From Flexithrix dorotheae DSM 6795 (GTDB lineage: Bacteria; Bacteroidota; Bacteroidia; Cytophagales; Flammeovirgaceae): a stretch of 64,000 nt of DNA. The stretch lies in assembly GCF_000379765.1 (NCBI RefSeq), contig NZ_KB903465.1, forward strand, positions 186,001 to 250,000, in the 5' to 3' direction. The translations under genes were made by a program, and so were the position numbers. Shown piece after piece: positions 38,360 through 47,030 of the stretch (positions are counted from its first letter, which is position 1; every line of letters starts with the position of its first letter). The notes under the pieces were generated by a model that was not told the origin of the DNA, searched no databases, and saw only the letters and a list, made by a program, of their open reading frames with translations.

Positions 38360-39325
38360 ATGAGCAAATTACAAATATCGGTGGTAGTACCACTATTCAA
38401 TGAGGAAGAGTCTTTACCAGAGCTAAGTGCCTGGATTCATAAGGTAATGGAAGCCCACAACTTTACTTATGAGCTTTTATTTATTGATGATGGCAGTACA
38501 GACAATTCATGGAAGTGTATTGAAAACCTAAAAAAAGAGAATCCAAACATCAGAGGGATCCGCTTTTTAAGGAATTATGGTAAATCGGCTGGTTTACATA
38601 CTGGTTTTTCAGCTTCCAAAGGCGAGGTAGTAATTACCATGGATGCCGATTTGCAGGACAGCCCGGATGAAATTCCCGATCTTTATAACATGATTGCTGA
38701 AGAGGGTTACGACCTGGTTTCAGGCTGGAAGAAAAAGCGGTATGATTCCGTTTTAGCCAAAAATATTCCTTCTAAATTCTTCAATTTTGTTACCCGAAAA
38801 TTGTCTGGTATTCCCCTAAATGATTTCAATTGTGGACTAAAAGCCTATAAATCGCAGGTAGTTCACACGATTGAGGTTTATGGAGAAATGCACAGATATA
38901 TTCCCGTAATTGCCAAATGGACCGGATTCCAAAAAATTGGAGAAAAAGTAGTTGAGCATAGAGCAAGGAAATATGGAGAAACCAAATTTGGTTTGGAAAG
39001 GTTTGTCAATGGTTTTTTGGATTTACTATCAATCACTTTTTATTCCAGATTCAGGAAAAGACCCATGCATTTTTTTGGAGCTCTAGGAACCGTATCGTTT
39101 TTATTGGGCTTTTTATTCTCCGGATATATCATTGCAGAGAAAATTTACATTTCGAATTTCCTTCATAAAGTGATGCAAAGAGATGTCACAGAACAACCGC
39201 TGTTCTTTCTGGCCTTAACCATGCTGATCATTGGGGTACAATTATTCCTGGCGGGATTCCTGGCAGAAATGATATCCAGAAGTTCCAGTGGCAGAAATGA
39301 GTACCATGTGAGTGAGGAGATTTAG
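38360..39325 (+). CDS. Polyprenyl-phosphate glycosyltransferase, GT2 (DPM/GtrB type)
   Basis: The ATG at 38360 (MSKLQISVVVPLFNEEES, 321 residues) is preferred to a GTG at 38351. The GT-A domain has IDDGSTDNSW and the metal-binding MDADLQDSPDEIP (DAD). Two C-terminal helices (about 232-258 and 272-300) are typical of GtrB-like enzymes, which load a sugar on undecaprenyl phosphate for transfer outside. The gene precedes the flotillin-like gene by 32 bases and is probably co-transcribed with it. The sugar is unknown. Confidence 0.9.
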   Translation: MSKLQISVVVPLFNEEESLPELSAWIHKVMEAHNFTYELLFIDDGSTDNSWKCIENLKKENPNIRGIRFLRNYGKSAGLHTGFSASKGEVVITMDADLQDSPDEIPDLYNMIAEEGYDLVSGWKKKRYDSVLAKNIPSKFFNFVTRKLSGIPLNDFNCGLKAYKSQVVHTIEVYGEMHRYIPVIAKWTGFQKIGEKVVEHRARKYGETKFGLERFVNGFLDLLSITFYSRFRKRPMHFFGALGTVSFLLGFLFSGYIIAEKIYISNFLHKVMQRDVTEQPLFFLALTMLIIGVQLFLAGFLAEMISRSSSGRNEYHVSEEI

Positions 39326-39357
39326 GGTTATATTTTTTCGTTTATATAAAATCAAAA

Positions 39358-40002
39358 ATGATCCCGCTAATATTAATTTTTATTTTAATCCTGATCATAG
39401 TTTTTGGTTTACCCCTCTTTATCATAAAATTGAAAGCATCTCGTAATGGAGCAAAAATCACTTTTAAGGATGCTTTTGCTTTTTATTCTAGAAGAACCGC
39501 ACGAAAGACCATTTTTAAAGCAATAGCAATTAGTCAATCTGAAGGATTGAACATCCCTATAATCAAACTAGAAACTCATTTTTTAGCAGGAGGGAATCCT
39601 GAACTTATTTTGAAAGCTTTGACAAAATATCGCAACCATAAAGTGATTAATTTTCAAATGCTTGCCGCACAAGATTTAGCCAATAAGAATTTGGAGGAGA
39701 TTATAGAAAAAGGCATTAATGAGCATAAAATAGTTATAGATGACTTTCCAATTCGGCATTTCCAAATTCATCTGACAGCCGTCTTTTTTTTCAGGCTGGG
39801 GGTTGGTTATAAGATTACTCAGATTGAACAGGTTGAAAATGAGATCAAACAAATACTGAAACAATTTGGATTAAACTGGGATTCTGAGGAATTGAATAAG
39901 ACACAAAAGTTCATTGAATCGAATGTTTTAAATGAGGAATATTGGGAAAATACGCTTTGCTTAAATCTGGTAGAGCAAAAAATCAATCTAAAAAAAGCTT
40001 AA
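39358..40002 (+). CDS. Shortened flotillin-like (FloA/YqfA family) membrane protein
   Basis: The 214-residue protein starts with one transmembrane helix (residues 3-22). It then carries a recognisable relative of the FloA segment that follows its membrane anchor: FKAIAISQSEGLNIPIIKLE, then THFLAGGNPELILKAL and NFQMLAAQDLANKNLEEIIE. These correspond position by position to the FloA pattern (K-A-x-x-x-G-L-x-x, L-E-x-H-Y-L-A-G-G-N, A-A-x-D-L-A). FloA is about 330 residues with a full SPFH domain and a coiled coil rich in Glu-Ala. Here the coiled coil is missing, the SPFH region is hard to trace, and a divergent 80-residue tail ends the protein. FloA scaffolds membrane microdomains; whether this one does so is unclear. 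Confidence 0.65.
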   Translation: MIPLILIFILILIIVFGLPLFIIKLKASRNGAKITFKDAFAFYSRRTARKTIFKAIAISQSEGLNIPIIKLETHFLAGGNPELILKALTKYRNHKVINFQMLAAQDLANKNLEEIIEKGINEHKIVIDDFPIRHFQIHLTAVFFFRLGVGYKITQIEQVENEIKQILKQFGLNWDSEELNKTQKFIESNVLNEEYWENTLCLNLVEQKINLKKA

Positions 40003-40013
40003 GACTCTGCTAT

Positions 40014-40057
40014 TCGGAATTTAAAATTCCGAGTTAATATCGTAGGATTTACAATCC
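40014..40057. repeat. Two small palindromes after the flotillin-like gene
   Basis: A 19-base palindrome (40014-40022 with 40024-40032 around A40023) is followed by GGATT-TAC-AATCC (40045-40057). They resemble the short inverted intergenic motifs scattered in Bacteroidota genomes. There is no T run, so they are poor terminators. Confidence 0.5.
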
Positions 40058-40210
40058 GAAACTAGCAAAGCGGAAATTTCTAACTTCCAGCGTCCAACCT
40101 CTGACTTCTAAATTCCCCTTGCAAAATTCTCAATTATTCAGCTCAAAATTAGTGAATATTCAAAATCTGAGATTTTTTCAAAAAGAATTCATAAAAAATC
40201 AGGGCTTTAC

Positions 40211-40242
40211 TTGGGATTTAATTATTAGCCAATTTATATTTG
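40211..40242 (+). promoter_or_regulatory. Promoter of the ilv leader and operon
   Basis: TTG at 40211-40213 and TATATTTG at 40235-40242 are 21 bases apart, a close match to the Bacteroidota TTTG-N17-23-TAnnTTTG promoter. Transcription would start near 40249, about 33 bases before the leader ATG. Confidence 0.75.
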
Positions 40243-40281
40243 TCTGAATTTTATAAAACAATTGTATTTCGAATAAATAAA

Positions 40282-40359
40282 ATGCTCAAAAGAAACCTAA
40301 CTATATCATTGACTTCTCTACTAGTCGTGGTTACTGTGGTCGTCCTAATTCGCAATTAG
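40282..40359 (+). CDS. ilvL: ilv leader peptide
   Basis: This ORF of 25 codons starts at ATG 40282 and ends at TAG 40357-40359. The peptide carries six Val, six Leu and two Ile residues (14 of 25) and three Thr. The densest part is residues 13-23, L-L-V-V-V-T-V-V-V-L-I. Its role is regulatory: ribosomes stall in it when charged Val-, Leu- or Ile-tRNA is short, and this changes the folding of the downstream RNA. It is functionally like the enterobacterial ilvGMEDA leader but has an unrelated sequence. It is too short for ordinary gene finders. The promoter lies 40 bases upstream and the attenuator directly downstream. Confidence 0.88.
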   Translation: MLKRNLTISLTSLLVVVTVVVLIRN

Positions 40360-40438
40360 GAGAAAGGTTTCTTTGTATGTATTAATTAAAATATATTTTA
40401 CGAGCCTTTCTCTTCACAGGGAAAGGCTTCTTTTTTTA
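40289..40438 (+). promoter_or_regulatory. Transcription attenuator of the ilv operon
   Basis: Three mutually exclusive stems can form. The protector pairs 40289-40298 with 40365-40374, 10 perfect base pairs. The antiterminator pairs 40360-40367 with 40405-40412, 8 perfect pairs extendable by G-U. The terminator pairs 40403-40412 with 40419-40428, ten pairs with one G-U, a 6-base loop and a following T7 run. Protector and antiterminator share 40365-40367; antiterminator and terminator share 40405-40412. A further hairpin (40344-40350 with 40354-40360) overlaps the leader stop codon. A ribosome at the stop codon would cover 40360-40371 and allow termination, whereas one stalled on the Leu/Val cluster would leave it free for the antiterminator. 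Confidence 0.85.
40403..40437 (+). terminator. Conditional intrinsic terminator upstream of ilvE
   Basis: The stem 40403-40412/40419-40428 with loop TTCACA is followed by TC and seven T residues. It lies 171 bases before the ilvE start codon and is the output stem of the attenuator. Confidence 0.88.
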
Positions 40439-40608
40439 TGGCGAATCGCAATTGGTTTTGGAAAGAGATATATTTGTAATTACAATAAATTAAAATCGGT
40501 TTGCATGAAGATTAACCAGCAAACAATAAAGAATTAGATGTTTTTTGCCATCAGTGTTTGATAGAGCGATTTATTGACACAGGTGCTTAACTCCAAACTA
40601 TTTACCCT

Positions 40609-41499
40609 ATGTACTATGACAAAAAAACGATAGTGTTCCATAACGGGAAGTTCGTAAAAGCAATGGATGCAAAAGCAGATTTGTTTTCGCAAACACTGCA
40701 TTACGGAAGTGGAGTTTTTGACGGAATTCGATCTTATCAAACTGAGTCAGGCATCTATGCTTTCAAGGCATTGGAACATTACCAGCGTGTAATTGATTCG
40801 GCAAAAAGGATTCACATTAAAGTGAAATACACAGCTGAGGAGTTGGTGAATATCACTTATCAGTTATTAGAGGAAAATAATTTGGGCAACGCCTATATCA
40901 GGCCGCTGGTTTATCTTGGTCCAAATATGCGATTGACCAAAACCGATGAAGTTAATATTTTTATTTCTGCATGGAAATGGAGCAGATACCAGATGAACGA
41001 CCAGCTGGATGTAATGCTTTCTTCATTCCAGCGCCCCAACCCTAAAGCATCTTATGTAGATGCGAAAATCAGTGGGCATTATATCAATTCTATTCTGGCT
41101 ACTCAGGAAGCTAAAAGGAAAGGTTTTGATGAGGCCTTGTTATTAGATTCAGGAGGATTTGTAGCCCAGGGCCCTGGTGATAATTTCTTTTTTGAAAAAG
41201 ACGGACAACTTTTTACTCCTCCAAAAGGACATATTTTGCCCGGAATCACCCGGCAAACAGTTTTGGAAATAGCCAAGGAACTGGACATTAAGGTAGTGGA
41301 AACCCTTTCTACCAAAGAAGATTTGAATGAAGCCGATGGTGCGTTTTTCACCGGTACTGCCACTGAACTTGCCGGAATAAAATCACTGAATGGGAAAGCT
41401 TTTAAAAAGAAATGGGAAGATACAATTGGCTTTGAACTATTTAAAAAATATAAGCAGAAAGTCACCCATGGTGAGTATAATTCCTACTCCATTATTTAA
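40609..41499 (+). CDS. ilvE: Branched-chain amino acid aminotransferase
   Basis: This 296-residue fold-type IV PLP enzyme makes Leu, Ile and Val from their keto acids and glutamate in the cytoplasm. The PLP lysine is K153 (DAKISGHYINSIL). The usual E-G-x-G-E-N motif reads Q187-G-P-G-D-N192, so the glutamate that normally contacts the PLP ring nitrogen appears replaced by glutamine, and the second glutamate by Asp. The remaining motifs (HILPGITRQTVLEIA, FFTGTATELAGI) fit IlvE. It is the first gene of the ilv operon, 171 bases after the terminator. The order ilvE-D-B-N-C is typical of Bacteroidota. Confidence 0.93.
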   Translation: MYYDKKTIVFHNGKFVKAMDAKADLFSQTLHYGSGVFDGIRSYQTESGIYAFKALEHYQRVIDSAKRIHIKVKYTAEELVNITYQLLEENNLGNAYIRPLVYLGPNMRLTKTDEVNIFISAWKWSRYQMNDQLDVMLSSFQRPNPKASYVDAKISGHYINSILATQEAKRKGFDEALLLDSGGFVAQGPGDNFFFEKDGQLFTPPKGHILPGITRQTVLEIAKELDIKVVETLSTKEDLNEADGAFFTGTATELAGIKSLNGKAFKKKWEDTIGFELFKKYKQKVTHGEYNSYSII

Positions 41500-41584
41500 G
41501 ATAAGAAGCATTATTTATATCAATTTATTTGCACACTCAATTGTGCTTTATTGAAATTTTAAACTAAACTTTTTTACCGAAGCA

Positions 41585-43267
41585 ATGAGCGAGAATTTGA
41601 ACAAGTACAGCAAAAGAATAACCCAGGATCCTTCACAGCCTGCTTCTCAGGCAATGCTTTACGGAATCGGGTTAACTGAGGAAGACCTAAAAAAGCCACA
41701 AATAGGAATCGTCAGCACAGGATATGAAGGAAATACTTGTAATATGCACCTGAACGGACTTTCTGAAGTCGTCAAGAAAGGTGTCTATGATGCTGACCTT
41801 ATTGGTTTAATTTTTCACACAATTGGGGTAAGTGATGGTATTTCCAATGGAACAAAAGGTATGAATTTTTCTCTGCCATCAAGAGATGTAATTGCCGATT
41901 CTATTGAAACAGTTACACAAGCTCAATACTACGATGGTGTTGCTGCAGTAGTAGGTTGTGATAAAAACATGCCTGGGGCGGTAATGGCTATGGGAAGACT
42001 GAACCGTCCATCTATTATGATTTATGGAGGAACCATTGCTTCAGGATGTTACAAAGACAAAAAATTAAATATAGTTTCTGCCTTTGAAGCCCTTGGGGAA
42101 AAAATGAAGGGAACTATCTCTGATGAAGATTACCTGGGAATTATCAAAAATTCTTGTCCTGGAGCCGGAGCATGTGGTGGAATGTACACTGCCAATACCA
42201 TGGCTTCTGCGATTGAAGCGCTGGGCATGAGTTTACCCTACTCTTCTTCTAACCCTGCAGTTAGCCCTGAGAAAAACAAAGAATGTTTATCTGCCGGTGC
42301 AGCTTTCATGAGCCTGTTGAAACAGGATCTTAAACCGAAAGATATTGTGACCAGAGAATCATTTGAAAACGCATTGACTTTGATTACTGTGTTAGGCGGA
42401 TCAACTAATGCAGTATTGCACTTAATGGCTATTGCCAAGGCATTTGATATTCCATTATCAATTGATGATTTCCAAAGAATAAGTGATAAAACGCCTTTAC
42501 TTGGAGATTTAAAACCAAGTGGTAAATATTTAATGGAAGATATCCATGAGGTTGGAGGAACTCCGGCTATCATGAAAATGCTGTTGGAAGAAGGATTATT
42601 GATTGGAGATTGTATGACTGTTACCGGAAAAACCCTGAAGGAAAATCTTGACAGTCTTCCTGGATTAAAAGAAGGACAGGATGTGGTCATGCCATTGGAT
42701 AAGCCAATCAAACCAACTGGTCATTTAAGAATTCTTTATGGCAATATTGCAGAAGAAGGCTCGGTGGCAAAAATCACAGGAAAAGAAGGTTTACAATTCA
42801 CCGGTCCTGCAAAAGTGTTTGATGATGAATTTGAAACCATTAAAGGAATTGAAGCGGGAAAAGTAGTGGATGGAGATGTGGTTGTGATCAGGTATTCAGG
42901 CCCAAAAGGCGGACCTGGAATGCCGGAAATGCTGAAAATCACCTCTGCGATTATGGGCGCAGGATTGGGAAAATCTGTTGCACTGATCACTGACGGAAGA
43001 TTTTCAGGCGGTTCTCACGGTTTCGTAATTGGTCATATTACCCCTGAAGCGCAAACCGGAGGAACAATTGCCGTACTGGAGGACGGAGATATCATTACCA
43101 TTGATGCGGAGAAAAATACCATTAATGCTGACATCTCTGATGAGGAAATTGCCGCAAGAAAAGCTAAATGGGTAGAACCACCATTGAAATACACAAAAGG
43201 AGTACTTTATAAATATGCCAAATCAGTTTCTTCCGCATCAAATGGCTGCGTAACTGATGAATTTTAA
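41585..43267 (+). CDS. ilvD: Dihydroxy-acid dehydratase
   Basis: The 560-residue enzyme removes water from dihydroxy acids in Val and Ile synthesis, using an iron-sulfur cluster and Mg2+. Cluster cysteines are at C52 (GNTCNMHL), C125 ([10 protein letters not shown]) and C197 ([15 protein letters not shown]); the middle stretch also holds the family metal ligand. The C-terminal [18 protein letters not shown] is the second signature. It follows ilvE by 85 bases and is cotranscribed with it. The length matches the family. Confidence 0.97.
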   Translation: MSENLNKYSKRITQDPSQPASQAMLYGIGLTEEDLKKPQIGIVSTGYEGNTCNMHLNGLSEVVKKGVYDADLIGLIFHTIGVSDGISNGTKGMNFSLPSRDVIADSIETVTQAQYYDGVAAVVGCDKNMPGAVMAMGRLNRPSIMIYGGTIASGCYKDKKLNIVSAFEALGEKMKGTISDEDYLGIIKNSCPGAGACGGMYTANTMASAIEALGMSLPYSSSNPAVSPEKNKECLSAGAAFMSLLKQDLKPKDIVTRESFENALTLITVLGGSTNAVLHLMAIAKAFDIPLSIDDFQRISDKTPLLGDLKPSGKYLMEDIHEVGGTPAIMKMLLEEGLLIGDCMTVTGKTLKENLDSLPGLKEGQDVVMPLDKPIKPTGHLRILYGNIAEEGSVAKITGKEGLQFTGPAKVFDDEFETIKGIEAGKVVDGDVVVIRYSGPKGGPGMPEMLKITSAIMGAGLGKSVALITDGRFSGGSHGFVIGHITPEAQTGGTIAVLEDGDIITIDAEKNTINADISDEEIAARKAKWVEPPLKYTKGVLYKYAKSVSSASNGCVTDEF

Positions 43268-43344
43268 GTAAGCAAGTCTCAGGACTTCATTAAGCAAATA
43301 AAATCCTTCTGGTTTCGACCGGAAGGAAATATATTTTTTCGATC

Positions 43345-45135
43345 ATGGAAATAAAAGAAAACACAACATACGATCAGTCAGAAATGACCAATCTAATGAA
43401 TGAGGAGAAAAATTTTTCAACCGCTTCTGGTGAAATTTTAGTTCAGAAAAAAGATATCACTGGTGGTGAAGCCGTAATCCTTGCGCTAATGGCGGAAGGT
43501 GTTGATACCATTTTTGGTTACCCGGGTGGGGCAATTATGCCAATTTATGACGAATTATATCACTATACCGATAAAGTCAATCACGTTCTAGTTAGACATG
43601 AGCAGGGAGCCGCTCACTCCGCTCAGGGTTATTCCAGGGTAAGTAATAAAGTTGGGGTTTGTTTTGCCACTTCAGGGCCGGGAGCTACCAACCTGATCAC
43701 TGGTATTGCCGATGCCATGATTGATTCTACGCCAATGGTGTGTATCACCGGGCAGGTAGCCAAGCATTTACTCGGAACTGATGCCTTTCAGGAAACCGAT
43801 GTTGTGGGTATTTCTATGCCGGTAACTAAATGGAATTTTCAGGTAACTTCTGCTGAGGAGATCCCGGAAGCCATTGCCAAGGCTTTTTATATTGCTAAAA
43901 GTGGCAGACCAGGACCAGTACTCATTGATATTACCAAAAATGCCCAGATCGAAAAATTTGATTTTGAGTACAGAAAATGCAAAAAAGTAAGCAGCTATCA
44001 TCCGCTTAGGAAAATTGAGCAGAAACCCATAGAGGAAGCGGCTAAAATGATCAATGAGGCCAAAAAACCTTATTTATTAATTGGTCATGGGATTTTGATT
44101 TCTGAGGCACAGCAGGAATTATTGGAATTTATCAATAAATCGGGAATTCCCACTGCAAGTACCCTTTTAGGACTTTCTGCCTTACCGGCTGATCATCCAT
44201 TGTATGTGGGTTATTTGGGTATGCATGGCAATTATGGACCAAATATCAAAACCAATGAGTGTGATCTTTTAATTGCCATCGGTATGCGTTTTGACGACCG
44301 GGTAACCGGAGATGTAAGCCGATATGCCAAACAGGCTAAAGTAATTCATGTGGAAATTGATCCTGCCGAAATTGACAAGATCATTAAGACGGATGTAGCA
44401 CTGATTGGAGATGCAAAAGAGGCCTTAAACGGGCTTCTTCCTTTAATTAATAAAAAGGAATATCCTGAGTGGTTGGCAGAATTCAGAGCCTGTGATGAGG
44501 AAGAGAAAAACAAAGTCATTGTAAACGATTTGAGTGGCAAATCGGAAAAAATAAAAATGGCTGAAGTGATTAATCAACTTTCTGAAATTACAGAAGGTAA
44601 GGCCATCACGGTATCGGATGTAGGCCAACACCAAATGGTGGTTTCCAGGTATTACAAGTACATGACTTCTGATAGTAATGTGACTTCCGGAGGATTGGGA
44701 ACAATGGGATTTGCCCTTCCAGCTGCTATAGGCGCTAAAGTTGCCAAGCCAGATCGGGAAGTTGTAGCCATTATCGGAGATGGAGGTTTTCAGATGACAC
44801 TTCAGGAACTAGGCACCATTATGCAGGATAAAATTCCCGTGAAAATATTGATTCTGAATAATACTTTCCTTGGAATGGTAAGGCAATGGCAACAATTGTT
44901 TTTTGACAAAAGATACTCATTCGTAGATATTGAAAGTCCTGACTTTGTGAAATTGGCTAAAAGTTATTCAATTGAAGGACACAGAGTAGAGAAAAGGGAA
45001 GACCTTGAAGACGGTTTGAAAAAAATGCTAGATTCCAAAGAATCATTTTTATTGGAGGTAATTGTGGAAAAAGAAACCAACGTATTCCCCATGATTCCTT
45101 CTGGTTCGGCAGTGAATGAAGTAAGATTGGATTAA
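43345..45135 (+). CDS. ilvB: Acetolactate synthase, large (catalytic) subunit
   Basis: The 596-residue enzyme uses thiamine diphosphate and FAD to form acetolactate and acetohydroxybutyrate, the committed step of Val/Ile synthesis. The catalytic glutamate is E86 (RHEQGAAHSAQGYSR). The diphosphate motif GDG is at 478-480 (GDGGFQMTLQEL, ending in NNTFLGMVRQW). An acidic extension of about 30 residues precedes the usual start near DITGGEAVILALM. An internal start there cannot be excluded, but the ATG at 43345 is the only close one. It lies 77 bases after ilvD and 53 before the regulatory subunit. Confidence 0.96.
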   Translation: MEIKENTTYDQSEMTNLMNEEKNFSTASGEILVQKKDITGGEAVILALMAEGVDTIFGYPGGAIMPIYDELYHYTDKVNHVLVRHEQGAAHSAQGYSRVSNKVGVCFATSGPGATNLITGIADAMIDSTPMVCITGQVAKHLLGTDAFQETDVVGISMPVTKWNFQVTSAEEIPEAIAKAFYIAKSGRPGPVLIDITKNAQIEKFDFEYRKCKKVSSYHPLRKIEQKPIEEAAKMINEAKKPYLLIGHGILISEAQQELLEFINKSGIPTASTLLGLSALPADHPLYVGYLGMHGNYGPNIKTNECDLLIAIGMRFDDRVTGDVSRYAKQAKVIHVEIDPAEIDKIIKTDVALIGDAKEALNGLLPLINKKEYPEWLAEFRACDEEEKNKVIVNDLSGKSEKIKMAEVINQLSEITEGKAITVSDVGQHQMVVSRYYKYMTSDSNVTSGGLGTMGFALPAAIGAKVAKPDREVVAIIGDGGFQMTLQELGTIMQDKIPVKILILNNTFLGMVRQWQQLFFDKRYSFVDIESPDFVKLAKSYSIEGHRVEKREDLEDGLKKMLDSKESFLLEVIVEKETNVFPMIPSGSAVNEVRLD

Positions 45136-45188
45136 TAACCTTTAGCCTTTTAATGCAACATTAGCATTGGATTAAATTTTTTTTATCG

Positions 45189-45740
45189 ATGGAAGAAAAA
45201 CAAAACAGATATACACTTTCCATATTTACGGAAAACAAAATAGGGCTGGTAAACCGCCTTACTATCATTTTCACCAGAAGGAAAATGAATATTTTGAGTT
45301 TAACCACCTCAGAATCTGAATTGAAAAACATCTACAGATTCACCATTGTGATTAAAACCACTGAGGATCAGGTAGTGAAAGTAGTGAAGCAGATTGAAAA
45401 ACAGATTGGTGTTTTAAAAGCCTTCTACTACGAAGATGACCAGGTAATTTTCCAGGAAATAGCCCTCTATAAAATCCCAACTGAAGCCTTATTTGGCGGA
45501 GAGAAGATTGAACACATCATCAGAGAGCACTATGCCAGAATTCTTACGGTAGAGAAGGATTTTGTAGTGATCGAAAAAACCGGCCATGAAAGGGAAACTC
45601 AGGAATTATTTGAAGCGCTTCAGCCTTATGGTGTGCTTGGATTTGTGAGATCGGGAAGGGTGGCTATTGCTAAACCTATGAAAAAAGTAATGGCTTACTT
45701 GAAAGATTTGGAAGATTTAGCCTATTCTGTTGAAGATTAA
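45189..45740 (+). CDS. ilvN: Acetolactate synthase, small (regulatory) subunit
   Basis: The 183-residue regulatory subunit has an N-terminal ACT domain (residues 6-80, beginning YTLSIFTENKIGLVNRLTII) and a C-terminal ALS_ss_C domain ending in a stretch with FVRSGRVAIAK. It binds IlvB, raises its activity and confers feedback inhibition by valine. The length is that of the long IlvH-type subunit. The gene lies 53 bases after ilvB. Confidence 0.95.
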   Translation: MEEKQNRYTLSIFTENKIGLVNRLTIIFTRRKMNILSLTTSESELKNIYRFTIVIKTTEDQVVKVVKQIEKQIGVLKAFYYEDDQVIFQEIALYKIPTEALFGGEKIEHIIREHYARILTVEKDFVVIEKTGHERETQELFEALQPYGVLGFVRSGRVAIAKPMKKVMAYLKDLEDLAYSVED

Positions 45741-45792
45741 GCAAAAATCACAAGAATTATCAATCAGATTATTAATTAATAATTGTAAACAC

Positions 45793-45800
45793 TAAATTTG
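45793..45800 (+). promoter_or_regulatory. Candidate internal promoter before ilvC, minus-7 box TAAATTTG
   Basis: The box matches TAnnTTTG exactly, but no TTTG lies 17-23 bases upstream. It would give ilvC a leader of about 145 bases with no terminator or leader ORF in it. The 210-base gap, unlike the 53-85 bases between the other ilv genes, supports a separate start. Confidence 0.4.
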
Positions 45801-45950
45801 CGAAAATTTTAGCGAATTGGTGGGTATAAATTTTTGTTTTGGTTAAAAAAAGGCGTCTGTGAAGTCCCAAAATTGAAGACAGAAATCACCCCAAAGAGTG
45901 CTTATTTTTATTATTAAACATTAATTCAAAAACAAACTAATTATAATTTT

Positions 45951-47000
45951 ATGGCAAAGATTAATTTTGGAGGTGTTGAGGAAGAAGTGGTAACCAGAGA
46001 AGAGTTTCCATTGGAAAAAGCCCAGGAAGTGCTTAAAGACGAAACAGTAGCAGTTATTGGTTATGGTGTACAGGGTCCTGGACAAGCCTTAAACCAAAAA
46101 GAAAATGGTGTTAATGTGATTGTCGGGCAAAGGAAAGGTTCAAAAACATGGGACAAAGCTGTAGCTGACGGATGGGTACCTGGTGAAACTTTATTCGAGA
46201 TTGAAGAGGCTTTGGAAAAAGGTACTATTATTTGTTACCTACTTTCTGATGCTGCCCAAATTGAAGTTTGGCCAACTGTAAAAAAACACTTAACTGCCGG
46301 AAAAGCACTTTACTTTTCTCACGGTTTTGGTATTACTTATAAAGAAAGAACAGGAATTATTCCTCCAGAAGATGTTGATGTAATCCTTGTTGCGCCAAAA
46401 GGTTCAGGAACAAGTTTAAGGAGAATGTTCTTGGAAGGAAGAGGATTGAACTCTAGTTATGCTGTATTCCAGGATGCTACTGGAAAAGCAAAAGACAGAG
46501 CAGTTGCTTTAGGTATTGCTGTTGGTTCAGGATATTTATTCCCAACTACTTTCAAAAAAGAGGTATTCAGTGATTTAACTGGTGAAAGAGGTACTTTAAT
46601 GGGTGCTATCCAGGGTATTTTCGCTGCTCAGTTTGAAGTATTAAGACAAAATGGTCACTCTCCATCTGAGGCTTTCAACGAAACTGTTGAGGAATTGACT
46701 CAAAGTTTGATGCCATTAGTAGCAGAAAATGGAATGGACTGGATGTATGCTAACTGTTCTACTACTGCTCAAAGAGGTGCTCTTGACTGGTGGAAGCCAT
46801 TTAGAGATGCTGTTAAGCCAGTATTCGAAGACCTTTACAAAAGTGTTGCGACTGGTGAAGAAGCCCAAAAATCAATTGATGCCAACAGCAAGCCTGATTA
46901 CAGAGTAAAATTAGAAGAAGAATTGAAAGAATTACACGATTCTGAAATGTGGCAGGCCGGTGCAGAAGTAAGGAAACTAAGGCCTGAAAATGACAATTAA
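45951..47000 (+). CDS. ilvC: Ketol-acid reductoisomerase
   Basis: The 349-residue enzyme isomerises and reduces acetolactate with NADPH and Mg2+. The Rossmann motif is GYGVQGPGQALNQ, with the NADPH-specificity loop IVGQRKGSKTWDKA. The C-terminal knotted domain holds VAENGMDWMYANCSTTAQRG. It fits the length of short-chain KARI plus an extension, and resembles the Bacteroidota form. Codon choice is restricted (a sign of high expression). It is the last gene of the operon, with a terminator 30 bases beyond. Confidence 0.97.
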   Translation: MAKINFGGVEEEVVTREEFPLEKAQEVLKDETVAVIGYGVQGPGQALNQKENGVNVIVGQRKGSKTWDKAVADGWVPGETLFEIEEALEKGTIICYLLSDAAQIEVWPTVKKHLTAGKALYFSHGFGITYKERTGIIPPEDVDVILVAPKGSGTSLRRMFLEGRGLNSSYAVFQDATGKAKDRAVALGIAVGSGYLFPTTFKKEVFSDLTGERGTLMGAIQGIFAAQFEVLRQNGHSPSEAFNETVEELTQSLMPLVAENGMDWMYANCSTTAQRGALDWWKPFRDAVKPVFEDLYKSVATGEEAQKSIDANSKPDYRVKLEEELKELHDSEMWQAGAEVRKLRPENDN

Positions 47001-47030
47001 TTGTAAGCTTGATTTACAATTTTAATATAA

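Noticed and set aside
39358-40200. Frameshifted remnant of a full-length flotillin after 40002
   Set aside because: No continuation of a flotillin-like coiled coil was found in any frame downstream.
40441-40608. Second promoter between the ilv terminator and ilvE
   Set aside because: A TATATTTG at 40469-40476 exists, but the nearest TTG elements are 14 and 8 bases upstream, which is too close. I could not support it, although it would bypass the attenuator if real.
45801-45950. Second attenuator or structured leader in front of ilvC
   Set aside because: No leader ORF with branched-chain codons and no terminator with a T run was found; only weak short stems.
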